From: SIG299 sp051880375
GTDB taxonomy: Bacteria; Bacillota; Clostridia; Lachnospirales; Lachnospiraceae
Assembly (NCBI GenBank): GCA_051880375.1
Contig: JBJENV010000021.1
Location: forward strand, 1-64,000
Reading direction: 5' to 3'
Length of the DNA stretch: 64,000 nucleotides
This document shows positions 26,540 through 35,355 of the stretch, in pieces. The position numbers were made by a program, and so were the translations under genes. The stretch's first letter is position 1; every line of letters begins with the position of its first letter. The notes under the pieces are model-generated. The model did not search any database. It was not told the origin of the DNA and saw nothing but the letters and a program-made list of their open reading frames with translations.

Positions 26540-27502
26540 ATGAGATTAGAAAAATTCAAAGTATTTGGGATGGCTATGGCACTGGCAGGAATAATCCTGT
26601 TTACCTGTGGATGCGGCAGTAAAGAAACAACAGAAGAAAAGGCCGAAAAACTGATGGAAGAAGGAAAGTATGAGGAAGCGATTGAACTTATCGTTAACGA
26701 GGAAGGGCAGGAGGAACTGCTGAAAAGAGCAAAAATGGAACGTAAGTACCAAAATTACATAAAAGAAGAAGAAAAAGAAGCAGCCTTAAAGGATGTTACA
26801 GAATATTACAATGAGGAAGGCTATACCGAATGCAGCTTTTTGAGTGACAGAGACGAAGTGGAAAACCGTTTAAAAAAATATTACGGAACATGGTATCCGG
26901 AAGGAAAGGATACGGAAGTTCTATTTGACGAGTTTCAGTTTATGGGACGGGACTATGGAGTCCGATATGTAATTTCGGAATATGTCAATCTGATGGACTG
27001 TGAAGCGGAACGAGGAACCATTCAGCTTTATTATCTGGATGACGAAGATCATCCGTTTTATATGGATGTAATTAGCAGTTATGTGATTACTTCACCGGAA
27101 GAGGGTTTTGGTTACAATATATTATATGAAACATCGCTAAACAGGAAAACGAAAGCCTATTATACCTGCAGCAATACCGAATATGAAGAAGCTGTTATTG
27201 CGGAGATTCTATATTATTCAGAAGACAGTATTATTGAAAAGACACGGGATGCAGCAGAAGAACAGATATATGCGGAACTGAGTAAGAGTAATAAAGATGG
27301 CTGGATTTTTCATAAAGTAAATGTGTTAGACAGCTATCTGGAATATGATTCTGAAGATAAAAAGATTGTCTGCAATTTAACGATGACTTATAACGGCAAT
27401 ATCTTCGATATTCTTGGCACAAGTACTTACAAGTATTACGTGACAGCAGAGTTCAAAATTAAGAATGGTGATGTCGTTTTGATTTCTTTAGAGGTTGATT
27501 AA
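26540..27502 (+). CDS. Acidic lipoprotein of unknown function
   Basis: This 320-residue protein has an N-terminal hydrophobic segment ending FTCGCGS, consistent with lipid attachment at the second cysteine although the lipobox is imperfect. A Glu/Lys-rich helical region with a TPR-like segment (EKLMEEGKYEEAIELI) follows, then a beta-rich acidic domain. AGAGGA precedes ATG 26540. It is divergent from the MocR-type gene across a palindrome. No family recognised beyond this. Confidence 0.7.
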   Translation: MRLEKFKVFGMAMALAGIILFTCGCGSKETTEEKAEKLMEEGKYEEAIELIVNEEGQEELLKRAKMERKYQNYIKEEEKEAALKDVTEYYNEEGYTECSFLSDRDEVENRLKKYYGTWYPEGKDTEVLFDEFQFMGRDYGVRYVISEYVNLMDCEAERGTIQLYYLDDEDHPFYMDVISSYVITSPEEGFGYNILYETSLNRKTKAYYTCSNTEYEEAVIAEILYYSEDSIIEKTRDAAEEQIYAELSKSNKDGWIFHKVNVLDSYLEYDSEDKKIVCNLTMTYNGNIFDILGTSTYKYYVTAEFKIKNGDVVLISLEVD

Positions 27503-27525
27503 GATAAGATTATTGAGGATGCAAA

Positions 27526-27568
27526 CCTTGTCAGTCAAGGAGTGGTAGCTCATTTCTGACTGACAAGG
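27526..27568. terminator. Hairpin between convergent genes
   Basis: A perfect 12-bp inverted repeat CCTTGTCAGTCA / TGACTGACAAGG with a 19-nt loop separates the lipoprotein gene (+) from the XRE gene (-). It lacks a good T-run, so terminator function is likely but weak. Confidence 0.5.
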
Positions 27569-27605
27569 AATCATTGTAAAACATAGACTAGTAGAAGAGT
27601 TATAT

Positions 27606-27935
27606 TTACTTATCGTGGGGAGGTAGCTCATTCGCATGAAGAGAGGATAAAAAATCAAGAAGCAGTTTTTGCTGATTGTCGGTAAGACGTGCATAAGCAG
27701 TAAGCAGCTGAGCCTGCTCTTTTGTAAGCTCACAGGGAATACCATCAGAAAAGAACTGTGCCATTGTTATGTGATAAGCATCACATATTTTCCCTAACGA
27801 AGTAATGGACGGTAGCATGTTTTTATTATACCAGGAAGAGATGGTAGACTGCGGAATATCTGCTTCTAATGAGAGGCGATATTCTGTCCAACCACGTTCT
27901 TTTCTTAACTCTAAAATTCGATTCAATATATCCAT
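27606..27935 (-). CDS. XRE-family helix-turn-helix regulator
   Basis: This 109-residue repressor-like protein has an HTH_3 domain at ~5-65 (YRLSLEADIPQSTISSWY, the recognition region) and a short C-terminal helical tail with LTAYARLTDNQQKLLLDFL, typical of clostridial phage- or island-type regulators. It is divergent from the surface-protein gene at 28091 with ~155 bp between, so it probably controls the left end of the island. GAGGTG precedes the ATG on the minus strand. Confidence 0.85.
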   Translation of the reverse strand: MDILNRILELRKERGWTEYRLSLEADIPQSTISSWYNKNMLPSITSLGKICDAYHITMAQFFSDGIPCELTKEQAQLLTAYARLTDNQQKLLLDFLSSLHANELPPHDK

Positions 27936-27976
27936 AAATTCACCTCAATATATCAAATACTATAACGAAGAATAAG

Positions 27977-28005
27977 TTGACAAATAAGAATTATAATCGT
28001 AATAT
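27977..28005 (+). promoter_or_regulatory. SigA-type promoter at the left end of the island
   Basis: A perfect TTGACA (27977-27982), a 17-nt spacer, and TAATAT (28000-28005). It is oriented into the surface-protein / ExbD / ExbB genes and lies in the divergent region with the XRE regulator. Confidence 0.7.
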
Positions 28006-28090
28006 TTATATGATATGTCATAGTATTATGACGAAAAAACGTAAATTATTTATGAATTTACACAAAAGAATGAAAACAGAGGAGGAACTT

Positions 28091-29884
28091 ATGAAAAGGA
28101 AGAAATGGAAAACATATATTGCAGGGATGGTAGTTGTAATATGTCTTGGAAGCAATATTCTTCCAAGTATATCAAAGAATTATCATGCGGTATATGCAAC
28201 GGAAGAAACCGAAGTACGTAACGTAAATTTGAACAATGATGGTAAAATTGCCGGGATTACCAACCCGACCCCTGCGTCCGCGTCTGATTCTGAATGGAAA
28301 GGAAGCTATATTTATTATGGTAAATATAGACAGAGCATACCTTTTTATTCACATTTGCCGTGGGTTGATATTCCTGAAGAAGTAATTAAATGGCGCGTTC
28401 TTTCTTCTAATACAACAGAGTATAGTAAGGGGAATGAATCTACAATTTTATTGTTATCTGATAGAGTATTAGATCAGGTAGAATTTAATATTTATGAAAA
28501 TGATTCTTCTGCAAATGATTACAGTAAATCTAACTTAAGAAAATGGTTGAATAGCGAAACATATGAGAATAATGGATATACAGAAAGTGGATTTTTGAAG
28601 GCAGCATTTACATTATTAGAGCGTGAAGCAATTGCTGTCAGTATAAAAGCTCCAGCTTTGAAAAATGATTACTTTGACAGCGGACTTTCTCAAGGAAATA
28701 TTAGAGATAAGGTTTTCTTGCTTGGAACAAGAGATGTACTAAATACTGAATATGGCTTTTATGCAAATCAGGATGAGGAAAGTTTGAATACATTAAGCTT
28801 AAAATCAACCGATTATGCAAAAAAACAAGGAGCAAATGATTCGGGAAAACCTGTTTCATGGTGGCTGCGCTCCGCATCAAAAGAATCCAATGGAAGTATC
28901 GCATATTTTATGAATCAATCTGGAAAGATTAGTGAGAGTACTGTTAGTGATTCAACAATCGGAATTGCACCGGCAATCAATATAGATTTATCTTCCATTA
29001 TGTTTACTTCTTCCGGTAAAGGAAAAAACAAGGGAGACTCATTTAAAGAAACAAATCTATCAAATACAGATGCATGGTACTTAACACTTGCAGGAGGCAC
29101 TGACTTTACTGCAGAATGGGGTAAAGTAGAAGATCGTACTGTAACAATCAGAGTTACCAATCTTGGAAAACCAAAGGATGATGTGAAGTATACACAACTC
29201 TCAGCAATGTTGGTAGATGATACAGGAACAGTTATCTGTTATGGAAAACTGGAAAAAAATGATGATTTAACGGGAGATGTTAAGATTAAAATACCTGATA
29301 GCTTAGAAGCAAAGGTTTACACTTTGAAAATATTTGCAGAGGATATTGATGATAAGGAAGTGGATTATGCAAGTAATATGGTGGATTTTACAGTTAAACT
29401 ATTAGATAAGGGAGTAGCCAATGTTACGGTAACACCAACGCCAACACCGACACCAAGTCCAACGCCAACACTGACACCAAGTCCAACGCCAACACTGACA
29501 CCAAGTCCAACGCCGACACCGACACCAACACCGACACCGACACCAACACCAAGTCCAACGCCGACACCGACACCAAGTCCAACGCCGACACCAACGCCGA
29601 CACCAACGCCAAGCCTGACACCGAGTCCAACACCAGAACCGGCGTCAAAATCAGAATCAACACCAGAGCCAGCTCAAACTTCTGAGAAAACGTCAATCGA
29701 AGATGTAAAACCTACTAAAATGGTAGATAAAAATGACGCGGAAAATCAAGAGAATAATCAGGAAGCAATGAGTGGTGAAATAAGTGAGGAAGCGTTTTCT
29801 ATTATGACTCCGCTCATTTTCATAGTAGTGATTTTAGTTATTATAGTAATTCTTGCATATTTAATATTTTCTAAAAGGAAATAG
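28091..29884 (+). CDS. Anchored DUF6273-like surface protein with Thr-Pro stalk
   Basis: This protein of ~597 residues has a signal peptide ending AVYA. A domain at ~65-310 matches the DUF6273 pattern by eye (WRVLSSN, LLLSDRVLD, LRKWLNSE, DKVFLLGTRDV, WWLRSAS). A beta-sandwich domain, a long TPTPTPSP stalk (~447-517) and a C-terminal membrane helix (~575-594) with a short SKRK tail follow. GGAGGA precedes ATG 28091. It begins an A+T-rich run of genes that continues with ExbD/ExbB-like proteins, so it may be the extracellular sensor or effector of that membrane complex; this is inference. Confidence 0.8.
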   Translation: MKRKKWKTYIAGMVVVICLGSNILPSISKNYHAVYATEETEVRNVNLNNDGKIAGITNPTPASASDSEWKGSYIYYGKYRQSIPFYSHLPWVDIPEEVIKWRVLSSNTTEYSKGNESTILLLSDRVLDQVEFNIYENDSSANDYSKSNLRKWLNSETYENNGYTESGFLKAAFTLLEREAIAVSIKAPALKNDYFDSGLSQGNIRDKVFLLGTRDVLNTEYGFYANQDEESLNTLSLKSTDYAKKQGANDSGKPVSWWLRSASKESNGSIAYFMNQSGKISESTVSDSTIGIAPAINIDLSSIMFTSSGKGKNKGDSFKETNLSNTDAWYLTLAGGTDFTAEWGKVEDRTVTIRVTNLGKPKDDVKYTQLSAMLVDDTGTVICYGKLEKNDDLTGDVKIKIPDSLEAKVYTLKIFAEDIDDKEVDYASNMVDFTVKLLDKGVANVTVTPTPTPTPSPTPTLTPSPTPTLTPSPTPTPTPTPTPTPTPSPTPTPTPSPTPTPTPTPTPSLTPSPTPEPASKSESTPEPAQTSEKTSIEDVKPTKMVDKNDAENQENNQEAMSGEISEEAFSIMTPLIFIVVILVIIVILAYLIFSKRK

Positions 29885-29954
29885 ATAAATACAATCATAA
29901 AGATAATTTTCTATAAACAGAAAAAATACCACAGAGATAAAATGGAGGAATACA

Positions 29955-30434
29955 ATGAAGAAGATAACGAAGAGGATAATCCTAGTTATAATTGTTGTAG
30001 CAGCTGTGTTAGGAATATTAGGTATGTACAGCTGCTCAGGAGGTGGTTTTGGCAATGGGAATGGGAATGGAGATGGAAGCGGTAACGGAAACGGTGTCGA
30101 AAATACATCAGGTAATAATGCAGAGGAGAATGATAACTCCAAAGAGACACCTTCAACAGTTATTGAAAATACGGATGTAATTATTCCATTGACTAAAGAG
30201 TTTTCCGTGATAATTGAGAAAAGTGATATTTTATATAACAATGAGATGATAAGTAGCGCACAAAGCTTAGTAGATATCATAAAAAAACAGTTATCAGAAG
30301 GTGAACAGGCATTAGTAATTTTACATGATGATACGGCTGTTGAAAATACTCTTGAGGATATAAAAAATACGTTAGACAAAAATAAAATTCCTTGGATAAC
30401 ACCAACGCCTATTCCATCAACAAAGGAGAAATAG
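29955..30434 (+). CDS. ExbD/TolR periplasmic-like membrane protein, copy 1
   Basis: This 159-residue protein has an N-terminal membrane helix (ILVIIVVAAVLGILGMYSC; the cysteine could be lipidated), a Gly/Asn-rich spacer, and a C-terminal domain (~85-150). That domain resembles the external domain of ExbD/TolR: a strand-helix-strand pattern FSVIIEKSDILYNNEMI followed by ALVILHDDTAVENTLEDI. The transmembrane aspartate of true ExbD is absent. It ends in a TPTPIPS tail. Copy 2 follows after 4 bp and is nearly identical in the C-terminal domain. GGAGG precedes ATG 29955. Confidence 0.65.
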   Translation: MKKITKRIILVIIVVAAVLGILGMYSCSGGGFGNGNGNGDGSGNGNGVENTSGNNAEENDNSKETPSTVIENTDVIIPLTKEFSVIIEKSDILYNNEMISSAQSLVDIIKKQLSEGEQALVILHDDTAVENTLEDIKNTLDKNKIPWITPTPIPSTKEK

Positions 30435-30438
30435 AGGC

Positions 30439-30879
30439 ATGGGAAGTATCGTAAAAATTCTAGCCTTGTTTGCCTTAGTAATGTTCGGTGTAGTCAGTTA
30501 TAAAGACGGAGGACTTATTTCTGGCGGAGGCTATTTGAAAGGTAATAATGGCATTGAAAATGTATCAAGTAGTGTTGTTGATAAAAGTAGTAATTCACAA
30601 CAAACTTCTCTGACTATTAGTTCAAATACATCTGTTGTAACACCTGCGATAAAAGAATTTTGGGTGATAATTGACAAGAATATAATTTTATATAACAACG
30701 AGACAATCAAAAATGTCCAAAGCTTGATAGAGATTATAGTAAATGAACTGGGAGAAGGTGAACAGGCATTAGTAATTTTACATGATGATACCGCTATTGA
30801 AAATACACTTGAGGATATAAAAAATACGTTAGACAAGAATAAAATACCTTGGATAACACCAACGCCAATTGAACCATAG
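30439..30879 (+). CDS. ExbD/TolR periplasmic-like membrane protein, copy 2
   Basis: This 146-residue tandem paralogue has its own hydrophobic N-terminus (IVKILALFALVMFGVV), a Ser/Thr/Asn-rich spacer and the same C-terminal domain. The stretches ALVILHDDTAIENTLEDI and KNTLDKNKIPWITPTP are almost the same as in copy 1, while the N-terminal halves have diverged. The 4-bp spacing implies co-translation. The pair likely forms a hetero- or homodimer outside the membrane, as ExbD does. Confidence 0.65.
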   Translation: MGSIVKILALFALVMFGVVSYKDGGLISGGGYLKGNNGIENVSSSVVDKSSNSQQTSLTISSNTSVVTPAIKEFWVIIDKNIILYNNETIKNVQSLIEIIVNELGEGEQALVILHDDTAIENTLEDIKNTLDKNKIPWITPTPIEP

Positions 30880-30922
30880 ATAAAATACTATAAAAATTTA
30901 AAAAAGGTAGGAAATTGAAAAT

Positions 30923-31348
30923 ATGACATTAGATGCTTTTATTATTTCAATTAAAAGAATATGGAATTCAGGAATTGATATGTTAATAGTAGGAATCGTA
31001 TTAATAACTTTATTTATTATATTAGCACTTAATATTAAAAAGAAAGAGTATCGAAAAAACCCAGATAAAAAGCCAGATAAAATATTGTTACGTATTAATT
31101 CTCTATATCAATGGGGAATTGAAGCATGCCCGTTGCTTGGCACTCTTGGAACGGTTGTAGCACTTATTGCTCAAACAAATTCTTCAGGAAATATTGAAGT
31201 TCAGGCAAACTTTATGTATGCATTGACTTCTACATTTTGGGGAATTATCGGGGCACTTGTATGTAAGTTTACTGAGAGTCTATTAGGAATAAACGGGTAT
31301 TATGAAAACTTGGCTGAGGAACGCGGAATAGAAGATTCTCCGAAGTAA
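30923..31348 (+). CDS. MotA/TolQ/ExbB-like proton-channel subunit
   Basis: This 141-residue protein has three membrane segments: ~18-36, then a pair at ~75-90 and ~105-125. The pair carries the channel-family signature ACPLLGTLGTVVALIAQ and MYALTSTFWGIIGALVCKF, equivalent to the LGLLGTV and T..A..GL patterns of ExbB/TolQ. It lacks the large cytoplasmic loops of MotA, so it is a minimal channel. Neighbours supply ExbD-like partners. Energy transduction by the proton or sodium gradient is inferred from the family. Confidence 0.75.
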   Translation: MTLDAFIISIKRIWNSGIDMLIVGIVLITLFIILALNIKKKEYRKNPDKKPDKILLRINSLYQWGIEACPLLGTLGTVVALIAQTNSSGNIEVQANFMYALTSTFWGIIGALVCKFTESLLGINGYYENLAEERGIEDSPK

Positions 31349-31374
31349 ACTATGAAAGAAAAGAGTGAATGACG

Positions 31375-32040
31375 ATGAAAAAGACGAGTGCTATAAAGAA
31401 GATTATTAATTTATCACCGCTTGTAGATGTCTTTATGATTGTAATCTTTTGGTATATCATGTTCAGCAATCAGAATCTTGCAGAGCAAGAAGCTGCTTCT
31501 CAATATACTTTAGAGGATATGAAAAGCAGATATGAAGAGACTATTGAAAAGCTGGAAATAAATCTAGATAATGCAATGAAAGAGAAAGCAGACACCAATA
31601 CGTATATTGAAGAATTATTAGCAGAATTGGAAAGCCTAAAAGAGAAACTAAGTAAATTGGAAGCTGAAAATGAAGCTTTAAAACAAAGCAATGCCGAGTT
31701 AAAAGCAGAAAATGAAAAGCTTGCTGGATTGATGGAACAGGAAGGAAAAACTTTACTACTTCAGCTGACAGGTGGAACAGAGTCGCTGAGAATACTCGAA
31801 TGTACCTATGAAGGTAAAGTGGAGCGTTTTGCGTTTACAACGGATGAAAGAGATGGACTCAAAGCCTTTGTAGAAGATAAAATTATGCAATATGTCGGAG
31901 CAGGAAACAGAATGAATGTTTTGTTCCTTTACGAAGGAATTAACTCTTATTCAAAAGATATAGCTGTTATTACGGAAACAATAGAACAGCTACAGAAAGA
32001 AGAGTATTTTGTGTATAGCAAAATAAATTTATCTCGGTAA
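31375..32040 (+). CDS. ExbD/ZorB-like single-TM coiled-coil protein
   Basis: This 221-residue protein has one N-terminal membrane helix with an aspartate (NLSPLVDVFMIVIFWYIMF), matching the PLVDV motif and ion-pathway Asp of ExbD/TolR/MotB. A coiled coil (~45-125, SLKEKLSKLEAENEALKQSN) and a C-terminal alpha/beta domain (~125-221) follow. Together with the preceding ExbB-like gene this forms a two-component ion-driven module reminiscent of ZorAB of Zorya defence, though without a visible OmpA peptidoglycan-binding signature. ATG 31375 is preferred over 31369 for ribosome-site spacing. Confidence 0.7.
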   Translation: MKKTSAIKKIINLSPLVDVFMIVIFWYIMFSNQNLAEQEAASQYTLEDMKSRYEETIEKLEINLDNAMKEKADTNTYIEELLAELESLKEKLSKLEAENEALKQSNAELKAENEKLAGLMEQEGKTLLLQLTGGTESLRILECTYEGKVERFAFTTDERDGLKAFVEDKIMQYVGAGNRMNVLFLYEGINSYSKDIAVITETIEQLQKEEYFVYSKINLSR

Positions 32041-32067
32041 TATTAAAATAAAGGAAGGGTTGAGAAA

Positions 32068-33198
32068 ATGAGCATTTTTGAAAAGGATATGTTAAAGGGC
32101 GGAGAAAAAGAACTGCAAAAGTTAAAAGAGTCTGTCAGACAACTTGATGATTGTGAAAAGGCTTTAAAAGAGCTGGAGCATACGGAAAAAGAAGAGCAGA
32201 AGCAACTGGAAAAGCGAAAAAAAGAAATTGACAATGAGGTAGAGGAGAAAGAAGCAGAAAAACGAAAAAAAGTAGCAGAACCGTTTGATAACGTAATACT
32301 CGAACTGGAAAAAAATAAAAAGGAAAAAGTAACGGAGAAGGAGAAAAAAAGGAAAGAAGAAATTAAGGCAAGATGCGAAAATGAAACAGGAGGGTTACGG
32401 GAAAGAGGGAATAACCTAAAAGCGCAGATTAAGAAAATTGCAGAAGAGGACGGGATTCCGGGAGTATGTATTTCGAAGCTTTTTTTGGCGTTTTATTATC
32501 CGAAGCATGTTTCAGATTTTTTTGTTTTGTTTTTAAGTCTTGCGGTAATTTTTTTACTGATTCCGTTAGGATGCTTTAAACTGCTTTTTACCACAGGAAC
32601 GATACAGCAGCTCACTATTCTTTATTTGATAACAATCGTTGCTTTTTTTGTGATTTACCTGTTGCTGAATAATTTAGTGAAGGAAAAACACATTAATGCA
32701 TTTCAAAGCATTAATGAAGTCCGCAGCGAAAGGCATAAAACAGAACAGGAAATCAAAGAAATCATTCAGAAAATTGAAAAATCAACGGATGAAGAACTTG
32801 GACTGGATGAATATAATAATGCAATTGCTGAATTGGAAGCATCCATATCAGAAAAAAAGCTTGAAAAGGAAAATGCATTAAATAGTTTCGATGATGACGC
32901 GGAAAGTAAAGAAAAACGGGAAAACGAAATCAGGGGGACGCATGAAGATGAACTCCGGTCTATGAGTAAAAAGCTGGAGGAAACCACAAGGTTAAGAACG
33001 GAAAAACTGAATGAGCTTAGTGAACGTGAAAAAGGATTACATAATACTTACCAGCCGCTACTTTCGATAGAGAAAAATATCTTTAAAGAAAAAGTAATTG
33101 ACGAGTTGTTAGGCTACATTCAAACGGGTGAGGTAAAGACAATAGAAGAGGCTATTGAAAAACGAAAGAATCCTAAAGCAGCTGTAGAAGAAAAATAA
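32068..33198 (+). CDS. Two-TM coiled-coil protein, paralogue A
   Basis: This 376-residue protein has charged coiled coils on both sides (~10-130 and ~225-340) of a central pair of membrane helices (~150-205). The conserved core reads GIPGVCISKLFLAFYYPK before the helices and LLLNNLVKEKHINAF after them. A close paralogue at 42199 shares this core. The charge pattern puts both coiled coils on the cytoplasmic side. No known family recognised; it may be a scaffold linking the channel module to the kinase/VWA genes that follow. Confidence 0.7.
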   Translation: MSIFEKDMLKGGEKELQKLKESVRQLDDCEKALKELEHTEKEEQKQLEKRKKEIDNEVEEKEAEKRKKVAEPFDNVILELEKNKKEKVTEKEKKRKEEIKARCENETGGLRERGNNLKAQIKKIAEEDGIPGVCISKLFLAFYYPKHVSDFFVLFLSLAVIFLLIPLGCFKLLFTTGTIQQLTILYLITIVAFFVIYLLLNNLVKEKHINAFQSINEVRSERHKTEQEIKEIIQKIEKSTDEELGLDEYNNAIAELEASISEKKLEKENALNSFDDDAESKEKRENEIRGTHEDELRSMSKKLEETTRLRTEKLNELSEREKGLHNTYQPLLSIEKNIFKEKVIDELLGYIQTGEVKTIEEAIEKRKNPKAAVEEK

Positions 33199-33291
33199 CG
33201 TCTGCATATTTCCGGAAGGACACTTGTATGTCCATCCTCCTTGCTATAGTGAAGGTATCAACAAACTTCAGAAGGAAGGTGGATAGATTCT

Positions 33292-34593
33292 ATGGCAGAG
33301 CTTCGGTTAGGACAAACAATAAAAATAAAGACCGGCGGCAGTGCTGAAATCTTGGAAAAGCTGGGAGAAGGCGGTCAGGGTACAGTATACAGGGTACGAT
33401 ATGAGGGTCAGGAGCTGGCACTGAAATGGTATCGTTATAACCGTCTACAGGACCCGGTTGCATTCTATAAAAACCTGGAGAACAATATTGCCGCCGGAGC
33501 TCCGGATGAAACTTTTCTTTGGCCAATGGCAATTACGGAACCGCAGGAGGGAAGCTTTGGATATCTGATGAAGCTTCGAGATGAGGAATATAAGGAGTTT
33601 TCGCAGTTTTTGCTTGCAAAGGAGCGGTTTCGAAGCATTTCGGCAGTAATCAATGCGGCGCTTGAAATCACAAACAGCTTTCGGCTGTTACATAATAAGG
33701 GCTATAGCTATCAGGATTTTAACGACGGAAACTTTTTTCTGCATCCGGTAACCGGGCAGGTGCTGATTTGTGATAACGACAATGTGGTACCGGAGGGCTA
33801 CAGCCTTGGAATCATGGGAAAGTGCCGCTATATGGCACCGGAAATCGTGCTTGGGAAAAAGCTTCCGGATAAGTTTACCGACCGGTATTCGCTTGCGGTT
33901 ATCTTGTACCGGCTGCTGTTTCTGGAACATCCGTTAGAGGGCAGGATGACGATGGCACCCTGCATTACAGAGGAACTGGAACGGAAGTATTATGCGGAGC
34001 ATCCGCTTTTTGTGTGGGATGAAAACAATGCAGGAAACCGTCCGGTTCGCGGAGTACATACCAATGAGCTGAAGCTCTGGCATATGTACCCTGACTTTAT
34101 TCAAACATTATTTCAACTGGCATTCAGCCAACGTGCTTTAAAAGGTGAGGAAACAGACCTCCGCATTATGGAAAAGATATGGCAGGAAAATTTTATTCGC
34201 TTAAGGGATTGCCTGATGCTCTGTCCGGAATGCGGCGAGGAGATTTTTTACCACTTTAACGCACCGGATTGCTATTGTGCAAACTGCGGAATATGGCTGC
34301 AGGTGCCCCTGACGCTGAAGGTAAAAAAGTGGGTGGTCGTTGTTCAGAAAGGAAAACGACTGACTGCCTGTCATACCTTGCGGGACAGTGAAAACTATAA
34401 GGAGATTACCGGAGAATTTGTTACCGGCAGGAATAATGAAAGCATTCTTGGACTGAAAAACTGTTCGGAACACGTATGGACAGCAGTGCTGCCAAACGGA
34501 GCTCGTAAGCTCTATGGAAAGCATCAGGTAATCCGACTGGTACAAGGTCTAAAAATTGAGTTTTCGGATGCTGTTGTAGCAGAACTTGTTTGA
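33292..34593 (+). CDS. Hanks-type protein kinase with C-terminal zinc ribbon (TerY-triad type)
   Basis: This 433-residue protein has an N-terminal kinase domain (~15-300): Gly loop GEGGQGTVYRV (25-35), ATP lysine K45 in LALKWY, and a catalytic loop YQDFNDGN with D142 and N147. The magnesium aspartate D161 lies in CDNDNV, where DND replaces DFG, and GKCRYMAPEI stands at the APE site. A zinc ribbon (CPECG, then CYCANCG, ~308-333) and a beta-rich FHA-like C-terminal region (~340-433) follow. Base composition here is like the housekeeping genes, unlike the A+T-rich genes before it. It is grouped with VWA and PP2C genes as in TerY phosphorylation triads. Confidence 0.82.
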   Translation: MAELRLGQTIKIKTGGSAEILEKLGEGGQGTVYRVRYEGQELALKWYRYNRLQDPVAFYKNLENNIAAGAPDETFLWPMAITEPQEGSFGYLMKLRDEEYKEFSQFLLAKERFRSISAVINAALEITNSFRLLHNKGYSYQDFNDGNFFLHPVTGQVLICDNDNVVPEGYSLGIMGKCRYMAPEIVLGKKLPDKFTDRYSLAVILYRLLFLEHPLEGRMTMAPCITEELERKYYAEHPLFVWDENNAGNRPVRGVHTNELKLWHMYPDFIQTLFQLAFSQRALKGEETDLRIMEKIWQENFIRLRDCLMLCPECGEEIFYHFNAPDCYCANCGIWLQVPLTLKVKKWVVVVQKGKRLTACHTLRDSENYKEITGEFVTGRNNESILGLKNCSEHVWTAVLPNGARKLYGKHQVIRLVQGLKIEFSDAVVAELV

Positions 34594-34611
34594 GAAAGTG
34601 GGGAACAGAGT

Positions 34612-35355
34612 ATGGGAATGTACGACGAAACGGTCGAAGTTGCCAGAAGAAGTATGGTACTCTTCTTTTTGGTGGACACTTCGGAAAGCATGAAAGGAAG
34701 CAAGCTGGGTGCAGTGAACGCTGCCATAGAAGAAATAGTTCCGGAATTGAAGGAAATTGCAGAAACAAACGCGGACGCGCGATTAAAGATAGCAACACTG
34801 GAATTTTCCACCGGCTCCCGGTGGATTACAAAAGAACCGGTGGAAGCAGAGCAGTTCCATTGGAATCCGCTTTCCGCTGAGGGTGTTACGGACTTTGGAG
34901 ATGCCTGCATAAGCCTGGATAAAAAGCTTGTAAAGTCTGGATTTATGAAAGAAGCAACAGGCTCCTTTGCTCCGGTTATCTTCTTACTGTCAGATGGAGA
35001 GCCGACAGACAATTATAAAAAGGGTCTGGAGCTGCTGCGGAACAATCCGTGGTTTCGGGCAGCGATTAAGGTGGCAGTTGCCATCGGAGAGGATGCAAAT
35101 ACAGAAATATTGAGCGAATTTACCGGAAACAGGGAATCAGTGATTACGGTATACTCATCGGAGAGCTTAAAAAAATGGATTCGCTTTGTCAGCGTAAGAG
35201 CTTCCGAGGTAGGAAGTCAGAGTGCGGATGTCAGTGTAGTTACCGAACATGGGGATATGCCGAGGTTAATCAGTAAGCAGGAGGAATTAAACCGTGAAAT
35301 TCAGCTGATAGAGGCAGAGGATTTTGAAAGCTATGAAGGTGATGTACAATGGTAA
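34612..35355 (+). CDS. TerY-like VWA-domain protein
   Basis: This 247-residue protein is a von Willebrand A domain (~15-200) with an intact metal-ion adhesion site: D22-x-S24-x-S26 in LVDTSESMKGS, a threonine region GVTDFGDA, and LLSDGEPTD. TerY proteins with kinase and PP2C partners form the triad described for tellurite-resistance-associated stress systems. It overlaps the PP2C gene by 7 bp. No terD/terC gene is in the window. Confidence 0.85.
   Translation: MGMYDETVEVARRSMVLFFLVDTSESMKGSKLGAVNAAIEEIVPELKEIAETNADARLKIATLEFSTGSRWITKEPVEAEQFHWNPLSAEGVTDFGDACISLDKKLVKSGFMKEATGSFAPVIFLLSDGEPTDNYKKGLELLRNNPWFRAAIKVAVAIGEDANTEILSEFTGNRESVITVYSSESLKKWIRFVSVRASEVGSQSADVSVVTEHGDMPRLISKQEELNREIQLIEAEDFESYEGDVQW

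Noticed and set aside
29424..29696. Possible CRISPR-like or VNTR array
   Set aside because: The repeats are short ACACCAACGCC-type codons of a Thr-Pro stalk, without spacers.
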